A stretch of DNA of 64,000 nt from Amorphophallus konjac. Taxonomy: Eukaryota > Streptophyta > Magnoliopsida > Alismatales > Araceae. The stretch lies in the NCBI GenBank assembly GCA_022559845.1, contig CM040125.1, positions 199,804,102-199,868,101 on the forward strand, written 5' to 3'. The notes below the pieces were generated by a model that made no database searches, was not told the origin of the DNA, and was given only the letters and a program-made list of their open reading frames with translations. Shown here in pieces: positions 1-10,833 of this stretch (position 1 is its first letter; each line of letters begins with the position of its first letter). Position numbers and translations under genes: made by a program.

Positions 1-1080
1 GCACGAAGTAAGGAAAGAATGACACGAGATACACTGTGACAGAACAGACACAACGAAGAGAACGACACGAAGTGAGGTTATAAAACAACACGAGGTAAAA
101 GGAAGAACGACACGAGATACACAGGGTAAACGACACGAAGTCAGTGAGAACATCACGAGGTGAAACGACACGGGCTGACAACGACACGAAGACAAGAACA
201 GAAACCAACACGAAGTGTGGTTTCAACACAGGAAAGACACGAGGTCTAGGAAGAACAACACGAAGACGGAATCACTAAAAACAACACGAAGACGAGTATA
301 ACACGGACTGAAACCAACACGAGGATGAAAAGCTGAAACCAACACGAGGTGTGGTCTCAAAGCAAAAAGTACACTGGGTCAGAAAAACAACACGAAGACA
401 CGAATATGAAGGCAACACGAAGACACGAATACAAGGGTAACATGAAGACAACTCGAGTGCAAAACTGCTCGAACATTACGAGTGACTCGAAAACGAGGAT
501 GACATGGGCTGAAAGCAACCCGAAGATGAGAAACAGAGACCGACACGAAGTGTGGTCATGAGGCGAGAAAGACACGAAGACGAACAACAAGAATCGACAC
601 GAAGTGAGGTCAGGGCGAGAAGGACACGAGGTCTAATGAGAAAGACCAACACGAAGACGATGAAAACAGCACGAAGTAAAGAACAACGACACGACGTGTC
701 ACTGTAACAAAACAAACACTACAGAGAAAAATGACACGAAGTATAGTGGTGACAAAAATACACACTACACAGAGAACGACACGAGGTGGCACAGAAAGCA
801 ACACGAGGTGCTGCAATGTCCTGCACAAAATAGAACAAAAACGACACGAAGACACAACAAGGAGAACGACACGAAGACACAAGAGCAAACATAGAGGACT
901 GACTCGAGACATAGATGACAATGATAGAACAACACGAAGTATACCTCATACAAGTTTTCCTGTCAAGCATGGAAATCAACACGAAGTGTTGTAAGCTCAG
1001 ACGACACGAAATCTTTTCGTGTTAGTGAGGGGAAACAACACGAAGTGTAGTGAACATGAACAGCACGAAGATGAAAGGAA
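1..1080. repeat. Dispersed short-motif array, core ACACGAAG
   Basis: Roughly forty copies of a degenerate motif around ACACGAAG or ACACGAGG, usually preceded by CA or GA and often followed by T, occur at irregular spacing of about 15 to 40 bases. The DNA between copies is A-rich and varies, so this is not a simple tandem satellite and not a CRISPR array. The array is cut by the window start. The short open frames through it on both strands just translate the repeat and are not genes. Its place beside the next motif array suggests it is the hypervariable part of a decayed LTR; that is inference. Confidence 0.75.
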
Positions 1081-1570
1081 CAGTGCAATGTATAGACTTT
1101 GAGTCCAATGCACAAGGCTGTACAGACTTCATGAACAGTGCATGATTGTACTGGACAATGTATACACTTAGCCTATGCAGACCAGTCCGATGTATAGACT
1201 TAGGAGCAAATGACCTGGCTGTACAGACTTAGAATATTAAGACTGATGTACAGGCTTCATGCGTTGACGCAGTAATATGAGCCAGTGAGATGCGTTGACG
1301 CTGTACAGACTTTGCCTAAGACGCTGTACACACTTAGCCTAAGACAATGCATGAACTGACGTTGTATATACTTAGCCAATGCAATGCACTATGAATGTAT
1401 GGACTTACATGAGATGCTCATTGAGACACTCAATGTATACACTTCAAGCCTAGTGTATAGACTTCATGAAATGTGCAAACTTGTCAACGAGATGCACAAT
1501 GTATAGACTATGCACATGCATGAAGAGTGTATAGACTAATGAAATACTTTACCCTGCAGTGTATAGACTT
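1081..1570. repeat. Dispersed short-motif array, core TGTAYAGACTT
   Basis: About fifteen copies of TGTATAGACTT, TGTACAGACTT and close variants occur in 490 bases, separated by unrelated spacers that often contain ATGCA or GCATG. The motif shares its AGACTT end with the TGCACAGACTT array inside the Sirevirus-type LTR at 61975-62720, where the spacing and spacers look alike. No coding sequence is visible. Confidence 0.7.
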
Positions 1571-2181
1571 GCTAGTCATCAAACTACATGCAGATAGAAA
1601 AGCAACGCACAGATCAGAAATCAAGCACTATATCAGTCATACACATGCATTCTCCACAAAACAAGTTATGTTGCTATCATCAAAACACAATCTCATAAAG
1701 CACTCACTGTGTTGCAATCATCAAAACAAAACAGCATTGCTATCATCAAATCAACATAGCACATGCTTGTGCCTAAGGGGCACAACAGGGGAAGCAAATC
1801 CGGTGTACGCACATGCATTAAGAAAAGAGAAGCAGACGGGAGGGGTGAACACGGCGCCGGGCATGCTCATGTCCCTTCGTTCTATGCACAGATCACTGGA
1901 GACATGTATACATATGCACATCACCTTCCACGGCACCGGCATTGTTGCACGGTGCCGTTTCATCGGCCATAAAAAAATGCAACGGGGAGAAAGAGGACGA
2001 CAAAGAGGAGGGATAGAAACATTAAACCCCTTGACCCATTGCTATATCCATTCATTCCGTGAATGAAAGAAAAGAGAATACACAGATTATCATTCCGGTG
2101 TCGACGTTGTCACCTGGCCACCATTTTCATTAATAAAGAGGAAAGAAATTACAGAGGGCGAGATGGAGAATCACTGAGATG

Positions 2182-2237
2182 GTGAGAAGGGGGGAGGAAG
2201 CAAGGCTCATATCATCACCTTCCTCCCCCCTTCTCAC
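2182..2237. repeat. Perfect 19-bp inverted repeat with 18-nt loop
   Basis: The arm GTGAGAAGGGGGGAGGAAG at 2182-2200 is matched by its exact reverse complement at 2219-2237. Either strand could fold into a 19-bp hairpin. The bases just outside and inside the arms do not pair, so this is a bounded inverted repeat rather than part of a long one. No coding role is evident. Confidence 0.9.
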
Positions 2238-2523
2238 TTACATTGTACTAGAGAAGAAACTCGAACAGAGGGGAATCGATAGGGGAACTACAATGACCCA
2301 CCTAAGTAGACAGGGGGAGAAGAGACTCTTCTTCTTCTCCGACGCCGGAGGATCGAGCGGAACATAGGACGGCGGTGGCGGCCAGAGAACCCTTGGAGAA
2401 AGCCTTTTCCTCCAAAAACCCTCCCCTCCGAAGCTCTGATTGGTGGACTCCGGATCTCTTCTGTTTTCTTCTGGCTATTCTCTTTTCTTTTCTGAATGCT
2501 CTCTCACTCTTCTAGTCGACGAG

Positions 2524-2542
2524 GGTTGCCTTTATAGCAACC
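2524..2542 (-). promoter_or_regulatory. Possible TATA element, minus strand
   Basis: On the minus strand the sequence reads GGTTGCTATAAAGGCAACC. It combines a TATA-like CTATAAAGG with a short inverted repeat (GGTTGC/GCAACC). Downstream on that strand lie purine-rich leader-like DNA and, about 400 bases on, an AATAAAG-like signal near 2133. This could be an LTR or a gene promoter. Support is weak. Confidence 0.2.
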
Positions 2543-3283
2543 AGCTAATCCGGTGCCATGAAGGGCTCGCCGGATTTAGGGGCACCGGGGTAGATGTCCC
2601 TCAATTGATCCGACGATTTGGTGGCACCGGGTAAAGGGGCACTAGTGACCTGTTGTGCGCCGATTTAGCTTGTTCGCTCGATGCGGGCTAGCCGAGGGGT
2701 CCGGGGATGATTCCTGAGGCTCCTGTTGACTCTTCCTCTCGCCACAGTCCTTAGACAACTTCGACGGGCATTGACGAAGCTCTCAGCACGATGAATGGCC
2801 TTAATCAGAACTTCGTGTGTGTTTGGCTCGAGCACACGGGTTTTTCGCTGGCACGGCCTTCGACACTATGATTTGTGCTTTCGGCTCAGCTTGACTCGTG
2901 TCTGGAGCTTCCTTGCGGGATGGTGTGACATTCGAAACAATTCCGTCTTGACTGGTGATCATTCGGCCACTAACGGGCCCACTATGGCGAGAAGTCGAAC
3001 CCACGTCGGGTGATCGGGACCTTCTACTGACAGAGCCTTCGGTTCCTTGTTGTGAAGGGCCGACGATGTTCTTCCTCCTCAAGAGAGTCTTCATTCAGGT
3101 GGCGAGCCACCGGGTAGACTGCCGTCCTTGGTCGGGCAATGGGTGTAGGGTAGCGGCACGACGGAGTCATTACCGGATCATTAGGTAGGCTTGGTTGCAC
3201 TGCCGGTTGGTTGTGGGCTCATCTCGACTCTACCGAGGTGAAGTCCCTGGTGTTCGTCCCTGGTGACTTGAGGCTCTGGCAGC

Positions 3284-3928
3284 TTGAGAAGTCTTCAGCA
3301 AGTTGTTCTTCATCGGCTTCTGAGCTTCAGCGGGCCATATCATTCGTCTTTGTGGCTTGGTCGCCGACGATCATATTTTGAGTGCCAACAGTTCTCTATC
3401 TTGTATCAGCAATCTGAAGAGTTAACTTCGGATAAAGAGATGGTTCAAGATAAGCAAAATTCTGGAGAATATGCTCATAGTGAAGATCCTAAAGGCAGCC
3501 AGACTTCTATTCCTATAGCCAGACCTTCAAAACCTATAGAAGATAATGGTCCCTCGGCACCTGTTTGCAGCAATGACACAATCAAAAGGCCTCCCTTAAC
3601 CCTGTCGTGTATAGAGGAATCACCAAGTGCAGCCGAGCTTCCTTCAATCCAACAAATTAAGGAAGTCTCACTAATCCAGAAGGCCCCCCTTCTATTAGCC
3701 TTGAAAGACTTTGAAATTATCAGTTCGGATGCAGTTTCGAAAATGTCAGCCTTGGAAAATTCCAGGATGCTTTGCTTAGCCAAGAACAGCAAAACAAGGC
3801 AGCCACCAGAATTGCAGTCAAATGAGATTCCAGTCCTCCCTGGAGTATTATTCAGTGATGCCCGTTTAACTAGAGTAAAAGCTAAAGTTCTAGCAGCTCA
3901 TATATCACCAACTTTAGATCATGATTAA
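3284..3928 (+). pseudogene. LINE ORF1 C-terminal part (5' truncated)
   Basis: This open frame ends by overlapping the ORF2 start by 8 bases: its stop codon is at 3926-3928 and the ORF2 ATG is at 3921. That coupling is typical of plant L1 elements. In that family ORF1 makes the RNA-binding, gag-like protein of the LINE particle. Only a hydrophilic, serine- and proline-rich C-terminal part is visible, with no CCHC knuckle, so the RNA-binding core is probably missing. The first 30 codons or so (3284-3380) look unlike the rest and probably belong to flanking DNA. Confidence 0.55.
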
Positions 3929-6900
3929 TTCAGCATTGATATGGAATGTTAGAGGTATTGGCAACAAAGCTACTATAAGAAGCCTTGCCCAGCATATCAA
4001 AGCCAATGATGTCAACATTGCTGCTATCTCTGAACCCCGCATTGATTTTAATCGAGCTCAGGGAGTTGCCCATCGCATACACCTTTATTCTTTCTTGGGA
4101 AATAATTGTGATATCTCTAAAATTTGGTTATTTTACAAGCCCAGCATCTACCTTGATACTATACAGTCTCATCCTCAATACCTGACTGTAGCTCTTAAAG
4201 ATAATAACTCTGTAGTTTTGTATTTTACAGCAGTGTATGCATCTTGCAATGTTAGTCAGCGCAGGGAAATGTTTGAATCACTGATGGAATTCAGTCTAGG
4301 GGTGACTATACCATGGATAGTAGGAGGGGATTTCAATTGTATAATATCCCCCGAGGAAAAGATTGGTGGCAATATTTCCTCTATGGTAGCAATGACTGAT
4401 TTTCAAGGCTTTTTAATTGCCACTGGATTAGTTGATGCAGGGATACTGGTTCAAATTTTACCTGGTCTAATAATCAAATAGGAGGCTCACATATTTGAGC
4501 TCGCTTGGATAGAGTATTATATAACCCATAATGGTTGAGCTCAAACCAAAATTTATCTGTCATGCATCTAGTTAAAGGTCCTTCAGACCATGCTCCTCTA
4601 TTGATGTCCTTGAATTCCACCACTCCTTCCCCGAGGAGATTCATCAATCAGCATATGTGGCATATACACCAAGGCTTTTTGGACTTTGTGAAAGATCAAT
4701 GGAATAAATGCCCTCAAGATGAAATTCATCCTTTCAATGTCCTTCAGAGGAAGTTAAAGCATCTGAAAGCTGCCTTAAAGGTATGGAATAAAGACATCTT
4801 TGGTAAAATTCATCGAGCTAAAGAGAAGGTTGAATTTTTGGTGGAACAAGCCCAATCTATCTATGATGCTGATCCTTCAGTTGAAAATAGAATGAACCTC
4901 AACAAAGTTAATGCAGAAATGCGCCTTATCTTATCTCAAGAGGAGATTTTCTGGTTCCGAAAATCTAGGGTTCAATGGATCACTAATGGTGACCGAAACA
5001 CCTAGTTTTTTCATCATTACACCAAGGTTAAAAGACAAAGGAATTTTGTTCAAAAATTGAAGATTGATAATCACTGGGTGGATAATCAGGAGACTTTGCT
5101 CAAAGGTGCAGTTGAATATTTTATGACACTTCTTACAACAGAAGCTCACATCATTCATGACAGTCTACTTTCAATTATTTCTCGGCAAATCACTAAAGAG
5201 CAAAATTCTTCCCTCATTTCAATTCCCATGGCCGATGAAATTAAAAATTGTGTTTTTTCTATGTCTGGCAATAGCTCCCCTGGTCCAGATGGTTACACAG
5301 GGGGCTTTAATACTCACTGTTGGGATGTTATTAGTTCATATGTCATCTATGCAGTCTAGAGCTTTTTCCAAGGATGGGGACTCCCTCAAGGTGTTACTTC
5401 TACTATACTTTGTTTGATTCCGAAAGTTAAAAGTCCTGCTACTTATGTTGATTTCAGGCCCATCAGTTTATGCAACTTCACATGTAAAATAGTATCCAAA
5501 ATCATCAGTGATTGGCTGCGGACTATTTTGCCATTGATCATGTCAGAAGAGCAAAGTGGCTTTATAAGTGGCAGGCAGATAACAGATAATTTCCTCTTGG
5601 CCAAAGAGCTCTTTATGGAGATCGACAGACCTATCAGAGGTCATAATATCCTGATTAAACTTGACATGGCCAAAGCTTATGACCGTATAGAATGGGATTT
5701 CATTTTCCAGGTTATGAAAGGCTTCGATTTTTCAAACAGATTTGTCTCTCTGGTTGCCCAACTATTAGTCAACTGCTGGTTTTCTATTTCATTGAATGGT
5801 CACACTCATGGCTATTTCAAGTCCTCAAGAGGAGTTAGGTAGGGTGATCCATTAGCCCCTGCATTGTTCATTCTTACTGAGGAGGTACTTAGTAGGGGAC
5901 TCAAAAATATTTTTTCCACTGGTCTGTGCAAGTATTATCATCTCCCCCGGGGTGTTCCTCAAATTTCCCATATCCTTTATGCTGATGACTCCATCATTTT
6001 TATGAACGGAGGGATATCTTCAATAAAGCAGTTACTCTTATTTTTCGGAAAATATGAAGCTTCATCTGGGCAAAGAATTAATGCTCTCAAAAGTTGCTTT
6101 GTAGCTGCTAAAAGGCTGCCAACCTCTTCTATCAACCGAATCAGCCAGTTAACTGGTTATCAACACAGAACAGGAAGTATTAGATACCTGAGAATCCCTC
6201 TTTTCAAAGGCAGAACCAAAATCCCTCATTTTAAATATCTGATGGACAAAATCAATGCAAGACTTGCAGGCTGGCAAAGTATGTTTTTATCTCAAGCAGG
6301 AAGGCTGGTTCTGATTCGTTCAGTCCTTGCTTCTATCCCCATATATTCAGCCAGTGCTATCTCTATTCCCTACACCATACAAAAGTAGATCAACAGAGTT
6401 TGTGCAAATTTCTTTTGGCAGGGTCTTGAAGTTGCCCACGGAAAACATTGGGTTTCTTGGGAAAGGATTTGCTGTCCTGTTTCCACTAGAGGTCTGGGCA
6501 TTCAAAGCCTTTCAGACATTCAAACTTGCTTCTATGTTAAACTTCTCTGGCACTCACTGTATAGCAATTCTCTTTGGGCTAACTATACCAGAAGTAAGTA
6601 TTGTCATGGACTTCATATATCTGACTGTAAAATTCCTTTCCCAGTTGGCATCAAACCTTGTGATTTTGGAAAAGCTAGATCTATTCTATTGATTGGATCT
6701 CGTATGATCGTTCAAAATGGAAATGCTACTAATTTTCGCAAAGATATTTGGTACAAAGATAAGGCACTGGTGGACCTATTTTCTCTACAGAGCAACACCT
6801 TAACTGAAGATTGCTCAGTCAATACAGCTTTAACAAATCTCCAGCATCCAATTTGGGATTCAATAGTAGATCAACAGTTGCGGGAGGATATTCAAAGATT

Positions 6901-8035
6901 TGTGCTTCAAGATGGTGATGACATCCCTGTTTGGTCATATACTAATTCAGGTAACTACAGTATAAAATCCACTTACAATTATATCCGAGAGCAGGCTGCA
7001 GATCTTACTTTTAGCAAGCTGTGGCATCATAGATTTCCTCCCAGGGCTGCCTTGTTCTGTTGGAAAATCTTGAAGCAAGCAGTTTCTGTCGACAGCCGTG
7101 TTCAATCAGTTGGTATTAACCTAGCTTCTTGATGTGTCTGCTGTTCTTCCTCTCATTCTATTGAAGATGAAGATCATCTCTTTGTACATAGTGATCTGGC
7201 AGTTTTCTTATGGAATAGTTTAGGCTCCCTGCTCCGATTCTCTTGTATGGAAGCCACTACTATCAAAAGTCGGCTGAGACTTTCCTTCACCGGGGCTAAT
7301 ATCAGTAAACCCAAAGGGTTCTTGTCCTTGTTAGCTGCTCTCTTGACCACTTGGGAGATATGGAAGCACAGATGCCTGGCCAAATTTGAAGGTTGCAGAA
7401 TCAAAACCCTCAACATTCTCAATCACATCCTTGCTGAGATAACCCAGATTGTAAACCAGTTCAAATTTAAACATGGGCCAAGCTCCAAGCTGTGCAACAT
7501 TTTACAAAACTTTGGCATTGTTATCAGAAACAGCCATCCTGCTTTCTTCACTGTAATGTGGATTGCCCCTGCATCTGATTTCTCTCTTAATGTTGATGGA
7601 GCAAGCAAGGGTAACCCTGGACCATCTGGGGGAGGGGGATGTTTTAGAAATTCTCAGGGGCACTTACTGTTGGGTTTATCATATTACTATGGCAAGGGAT
7701 CCAACATGGTGGCTGAAGGACGTGCTCTTTTAGATGGCCTCCGTCTTGCTCAGTTGCACTCTATTTCTATTTCGGTTATATACTCTGATTCAATGGTTCT
7801 GGTTGATTTGGTGAACAATAAAAGAACTCCGCAATGGCCACTTCTTCCATGGTGGAGCCAACTTCAGCAACTTGTTTCAACCTTCAACTGCCTCATCAAG
7901 CACACATATAGAGAGGCAAATCAACTAGCTGACGCGCTTGCCAATCATGCGGTCTCCATTGGGCACAATATGGAATTTTCTTCTTTTAGAGAGCTGCCCC
8001 TATTAGCTAAGGGATATGCCACTACTGATGCCTAA
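3921..8035 (+). pseudogene. LINE ORF2: endonuclease, RT, RNase H (broken)
   Basis: ORF2 would encode the enzyme that nicks target DNA and copies LINE RNA into it. The endonuclease starts at 3921 with a WNVRG motif, an SEPR motif and GGDFN near 4325-4340, and ends with SDHAPLL near 4580. The RT shows SPGPDG near 5278, FRPISLCN near 5453, a catalytic Asp in LDMAKAYDRIEWDF near 5660, and YADD at 5978-5989. A zinc-binding CxxC and H region lies near 7133-7190. RNase H spans about 7560-7960 with its four acidic positions present (NVDGASKGNPG, AEGRALLDGL, SDS, ANQLADALAN). Breaks: a frameshift near 4440 and in-frame stops at 4496, 4529, 5003, 5357, 5840, 6386 and 7130. The stop at 5840 replaces the Gln of the RT motif normally read GVRQGDP. 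The natural stop is at 8033-8035. Confidence 0.9.
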
Positions 8036-8241
8036 TGTATTCCAAATTTTCGTAGGCGGCTTGTATAGGTTCTTTTATTCTTTCTTTGTAAAGGCAGAGG
8101 GCTTGCCACTCTTATAGAATTTGTATCCTCCCTTTTTAGCAATAAAATAACACTAGTGGATTGAAGGTGGAGTGAGAACATTCTCTTCCTTTGGAAGGGG
8201 ATGCACTCTCCCTTTGTTCCATTAGATGTTTTTGATTAATA
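8036..8241 (+). other. LINE 3' untranslated region and A-rich tail
   Basis: About 200 bases follow the ORF2 stop. They contain AATAAAATAA near 8140 and end in GATTAATAAAAATG, after which the reading frame of an unrelated gag (element A) begins at once. The tail is short and mixed rather than a clean poly(A), as is common for old plant LINEs. Confidence 0.55.
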
Positions 8242-8357
8242 AAAATGAGGATTAGGCAGGAAGATCCCATTGACACTTGGCAAGGCATGAAGGATCAACT
8301 TAGAAATAAGTACCTACCCACATCCTACCACCAAATGCTCTTAGATGAGTGGCAAAG
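8242..8357 (+). pseudogene. Element A gag, part 1
   Basis: This short piece encodes the conserved central gag segment of Ty3/gypsy elements, with TW, LRNKYLP, SYHQ and LLDEW motifs equivalent to the B gag at 23960-24046. It stops at the left border of element E. The last five bases, CAAAG (8353-8357), are the target duplication and recur at 16136-16140, where the gag frame resumes with SLTQEEKTMVEY. Gag forms the particle that packages element RNA. The amino-terminal part is absent, so this is a fragment. Confidence 0.85.
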
Positions 8358-10775
8358 TGATGTGACACCACTTATGAGGATGCAGCAACTCGGCTGTGAA
8401 CACTTGGACATACCACACAAACACAACGCACAAGAGCGGAGAATCACGTAAATTGTCGAACCACCGTTGCGCACACAATCCCCGGGGTGACTCGGTGATG
8501 CCAAGTGGAGGTGGTGGAGCAAGACCCTTGCTGGTAGAGGGCCAGCAGGGCTAGGGTTGCCCTCCCAAGGGTACGGTGCCCACACTAAAGGGGCTGGCTA
8601 GGTGCCAAAGGGGCACTGGGTCACTCTCTCTCAGACAATTTCACGGTGACCACACGTAAGCTGGTAGCTCCGGGGTCGGGCACTCTCTCACCGTCAGCGG
8701 AGCAATTCTACGGATATTAAATAAACAAGTACTGAAATGAGAGCAAGGGGTTAGAGCTTACCCGATCGGTTTGAAGAAACCGACCCCGTTCGGAGACGTG
8801 GGCGAGCGGGGAAGTGTGGGTTCCCCGCACACTACGTCGGGGAAGCTTCTCCCTGTTTAATAGATTACATGAACTACACCTCACGCAGGAGGGGGAACTA
8901 GGGGTAGGGAGATGAAGCTTACAATCAAACACTACTTCCATACACAGAGGGGCGCTAAGCCGGCCAAGCAGGGTAGGGAGGGTAGCTAAAGAGGAAGCCG
9001 ATTGATCTTTCGTCGGTTCTGCCCGCTTTTGTGACTGCTTGATAAGTAGTCTCAGTTGACACCGCCATGGGCTCTCCCGGACTTGGAATTCGCCGAAACC
9101 TATCCCAAATCTTCACTGATTGATCCGGGAGGGCTCCTGAATTTTCTTGGAATTTTCAGACGTCGCCGACGGCCGGGGCAGATTCTGGAACTAGACTGCT
9201 CTGTTCTGGCTCAGACTGGTTCCAGAGCACTACAGCAGGCAGATGAAATCGCCACGAACACTCCCAAAGTCTGAATGATGCGGGACCAAAGCGGATGCGA
9301 ACGTGACCAAGTCCTCTTCGAGCAGCAACTAGGAAGGTCACTAGGGGAGGTCGGAGCAGAGAGAAAGGACCCGTAGAGTGGAGGGGTGTCTCTATTGGCT
9401 CTTACTGGACTGACATGCGCACCTGGGAAAGATTAATTGGAACGGGGAGCTCTGAACTCCGAACGATGCCCCGCTTGCTGCGTTGGACAGAGGACTGGCA
9501 TTGCTTTTCTCCAGCCAAATGGCGCACCAAGATCCTCACCTATCTGGTCATGAGAGCTACTACAAGTTGTCTCTGGCTGTCTGCCAGTGACAGTCGGCGC
9601 AGTCTGGCGAGGACGGCTCCATCGAACAGCACGGACATCGAATGGAGGTGGGACCACCTCGCATGCGAAGTTGCTTGGATGATCTTTCCACCAATATAAG
9701 ATTTGCTGCTTGAATCCTTGAGCTGTTGTCGTGGTTGAGTCTGCAACTTGGGCCTCTGCTACTGCCTGCGAACTGGACTGAGCAGGTTGATGTTAGGTGT
9801 TGATAGTGGGTGGAAGGGGTGAAAGGACTGCAATGGGGTGAGGGCCAATGGCTGTGGAAGGTGGAGGGGGATGTTGGGGGTTGATGGGGGTGGTTGGGAG
9901 AGGGAGGGGGGCGGAGCTAGCAGAGGGTGGGGTCTGGTCCGGCCAAGTAGGGAATGGGGGGGATGGAGAGGGGTGCGGCCTAGGGTGAGTGGGGAAGGGA
10001 GATGGGGGTCGGCCAAGCAAGGTGGAGGGGAGGTGGGGGGTTGCGACCAAGGGAGGTTGGGGGAGAGGGAGAGGCTGGGGAACAGCCCTGAAGGGGTGGG
10101 GAATTCAATTAGGGCCTTGGGGATGTGAAAGGTTGGCTTGGGAAGGGGAAAGATGGCTTGGAAAGAGTGAAGGGGTGCCTAGGAATACCAAAGGTTGCTT
10201 TGGTAGATGGGGAAAGTAATGGGACAATTGAATAGAGTATGGGGAGGAGAGAGGGGTCTTAATGAGAAGTGAATGAGGAGGAGAGAGAGAGAATTTTGAA
10301 ATTTGGAGGGGAGGAGAGAGAAAGGGTCGCCCCTTTTAGAGAGAAGGAGAGGGGAGAGAGAGGGAGTATCACACTCTAGGGGGGAGAAATCACACAATTT
10401 TTGTGGAAGCTGAAATTCAAAATCTCATTCAATAGTTCTCAAGTGGGGGAATGGGGCCCTATTTATAGGAATCCCATATTTAAACATATGTCCCTGACTT
10501 TTGGACTAATGACTAGACTACCAAGTGGAATGGGGCGCCCCTGGGCCTAGCCCATTAAATTGGGTCCAATTAGCTAATCTAATGGCCCAATTGACATATG
10601 ACTTATGTAAAAGACTCTTAACCTAGGTACTTGACTCAAATAAAAGGAAAATACAATGACATGACTCAAATAAAAATTACATAGGACTCAAAAATAAATA
10701 ACTAGACCATGTCGGATGCATCCGGGGCGAGGAGATGGGCCTTGAGTGCGGGATCGGGTGGTGATGACCCCATCA
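8358..10775 (-). repeat. Element E 3' LTR
   Basis: Read on the minus strand it starts TGATGGGGTCATC at 10775 and ends GTGTCACATCA at 8358. A TATA block (CCTATAAATAGGG) sits near 10461-10473. The minus strand of about 9780-10100 is C- and Pro-codon-rich, giving G-rich runs on the plus strand. Those open frames are compositional artefacts of the LTR. Confidence 0.93.
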
Positions 10776-10790
10776 TACTCCCGGGGTGTG
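10776..10790 (-). other. Element E polypurine tract
   Basis: Immediately upstream of the 3' LTR on the minus strand lies CACCCCGGGAGTA. Its purine-rich GGGAGTA end fits priming of plus-strand DNA synthesis. Elements A and B have GGGGATT and GGGGAGAAT at the same place. Confidence 0.6.
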
Positions 10791-10833
10791 GAGAACTCGG
10801 CTCTGTCGAGTAAGAGTCCTTCCTGCTCTGGTA

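Larger units (their letters stand above)
1..1790 (-). mobile_element. Possible truncated Sirevirus-type LTR
   Basis: The two motif arrays are followed at about 1640-1770 by several ATCATCAAA(A) runs and AAGCACTCACTGTG-like text. This parallels the order in the minus-strand LTR at 60943-62911: motif array, then ATTAAAAC/ATCAAAAC runs, then the LTR end. No terminal CCAACA, primer site or polypurine tract can be placed here, so the ends are unknown. The 1527-2066 open frame lies across this junction and matches nothing recognisable. The assignment rests on similar layout only. Confidence 0.3.
1791..3280. other. Unassigned stretch without recognisable gene
   Basis: Nothing here could be matched to a known protein family. 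It holds a perfect 19-bp inverted repeat (2182-2237), a promoter-like patch on the minus strand around 2524-2542, and several CGGTGCC or GGCACCGG repeats between about 2550 and 2635. Minus-strand open frames at 2801-3094 are serine- and arginine-rich but without motifs. One reading is an old minus-strand LTR, with TATA near 2535 and an AATAAAG-like signal near 2133, but no primer site or target duplication was found. Confidence 0.35.
3381..8241 (+). mobile_element. L1-type LINE with RNase H, degenerate
   Basis: A non-LTR retrotransposon with the plant L1 order: the tail of ORF1, then ORF2 with AP-endonuclease, reverse transcriptase, zinc-binding and RNase H domains, then an A-rich 3' end with AATAAAATAA near 8140 and AATAAAA at about 8235. 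The left end is not sharply visible; 3381 is where ORF1-like sequence seems to start, so the copy is probably 5' truncated. No target duplication was found on either side. The right end abuts the gag of element A. One frameshift and seven stops in ORF2 make it inactive. Confidence 0.85.

Noticed and set aside
1..1080. CRISPR-like or satellite repeat
   Set aside because: Motif copies are short, variable and irregularly spaced, spacers are not of equal length, and the surrounding genome is clearly plant.
1527..2066. 179-codon plus-strand open frame
   Set aside because: It crosses a motif array and unrelated DNA, has biased repeat-derived composition and matches no family.
9759..10050. Proline-rich minus-strand open frames in the E LTR
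   Set aside because: They come from the G-rich plus strand of an LTR, recur in the partner LTR with changes, and lack motifs.
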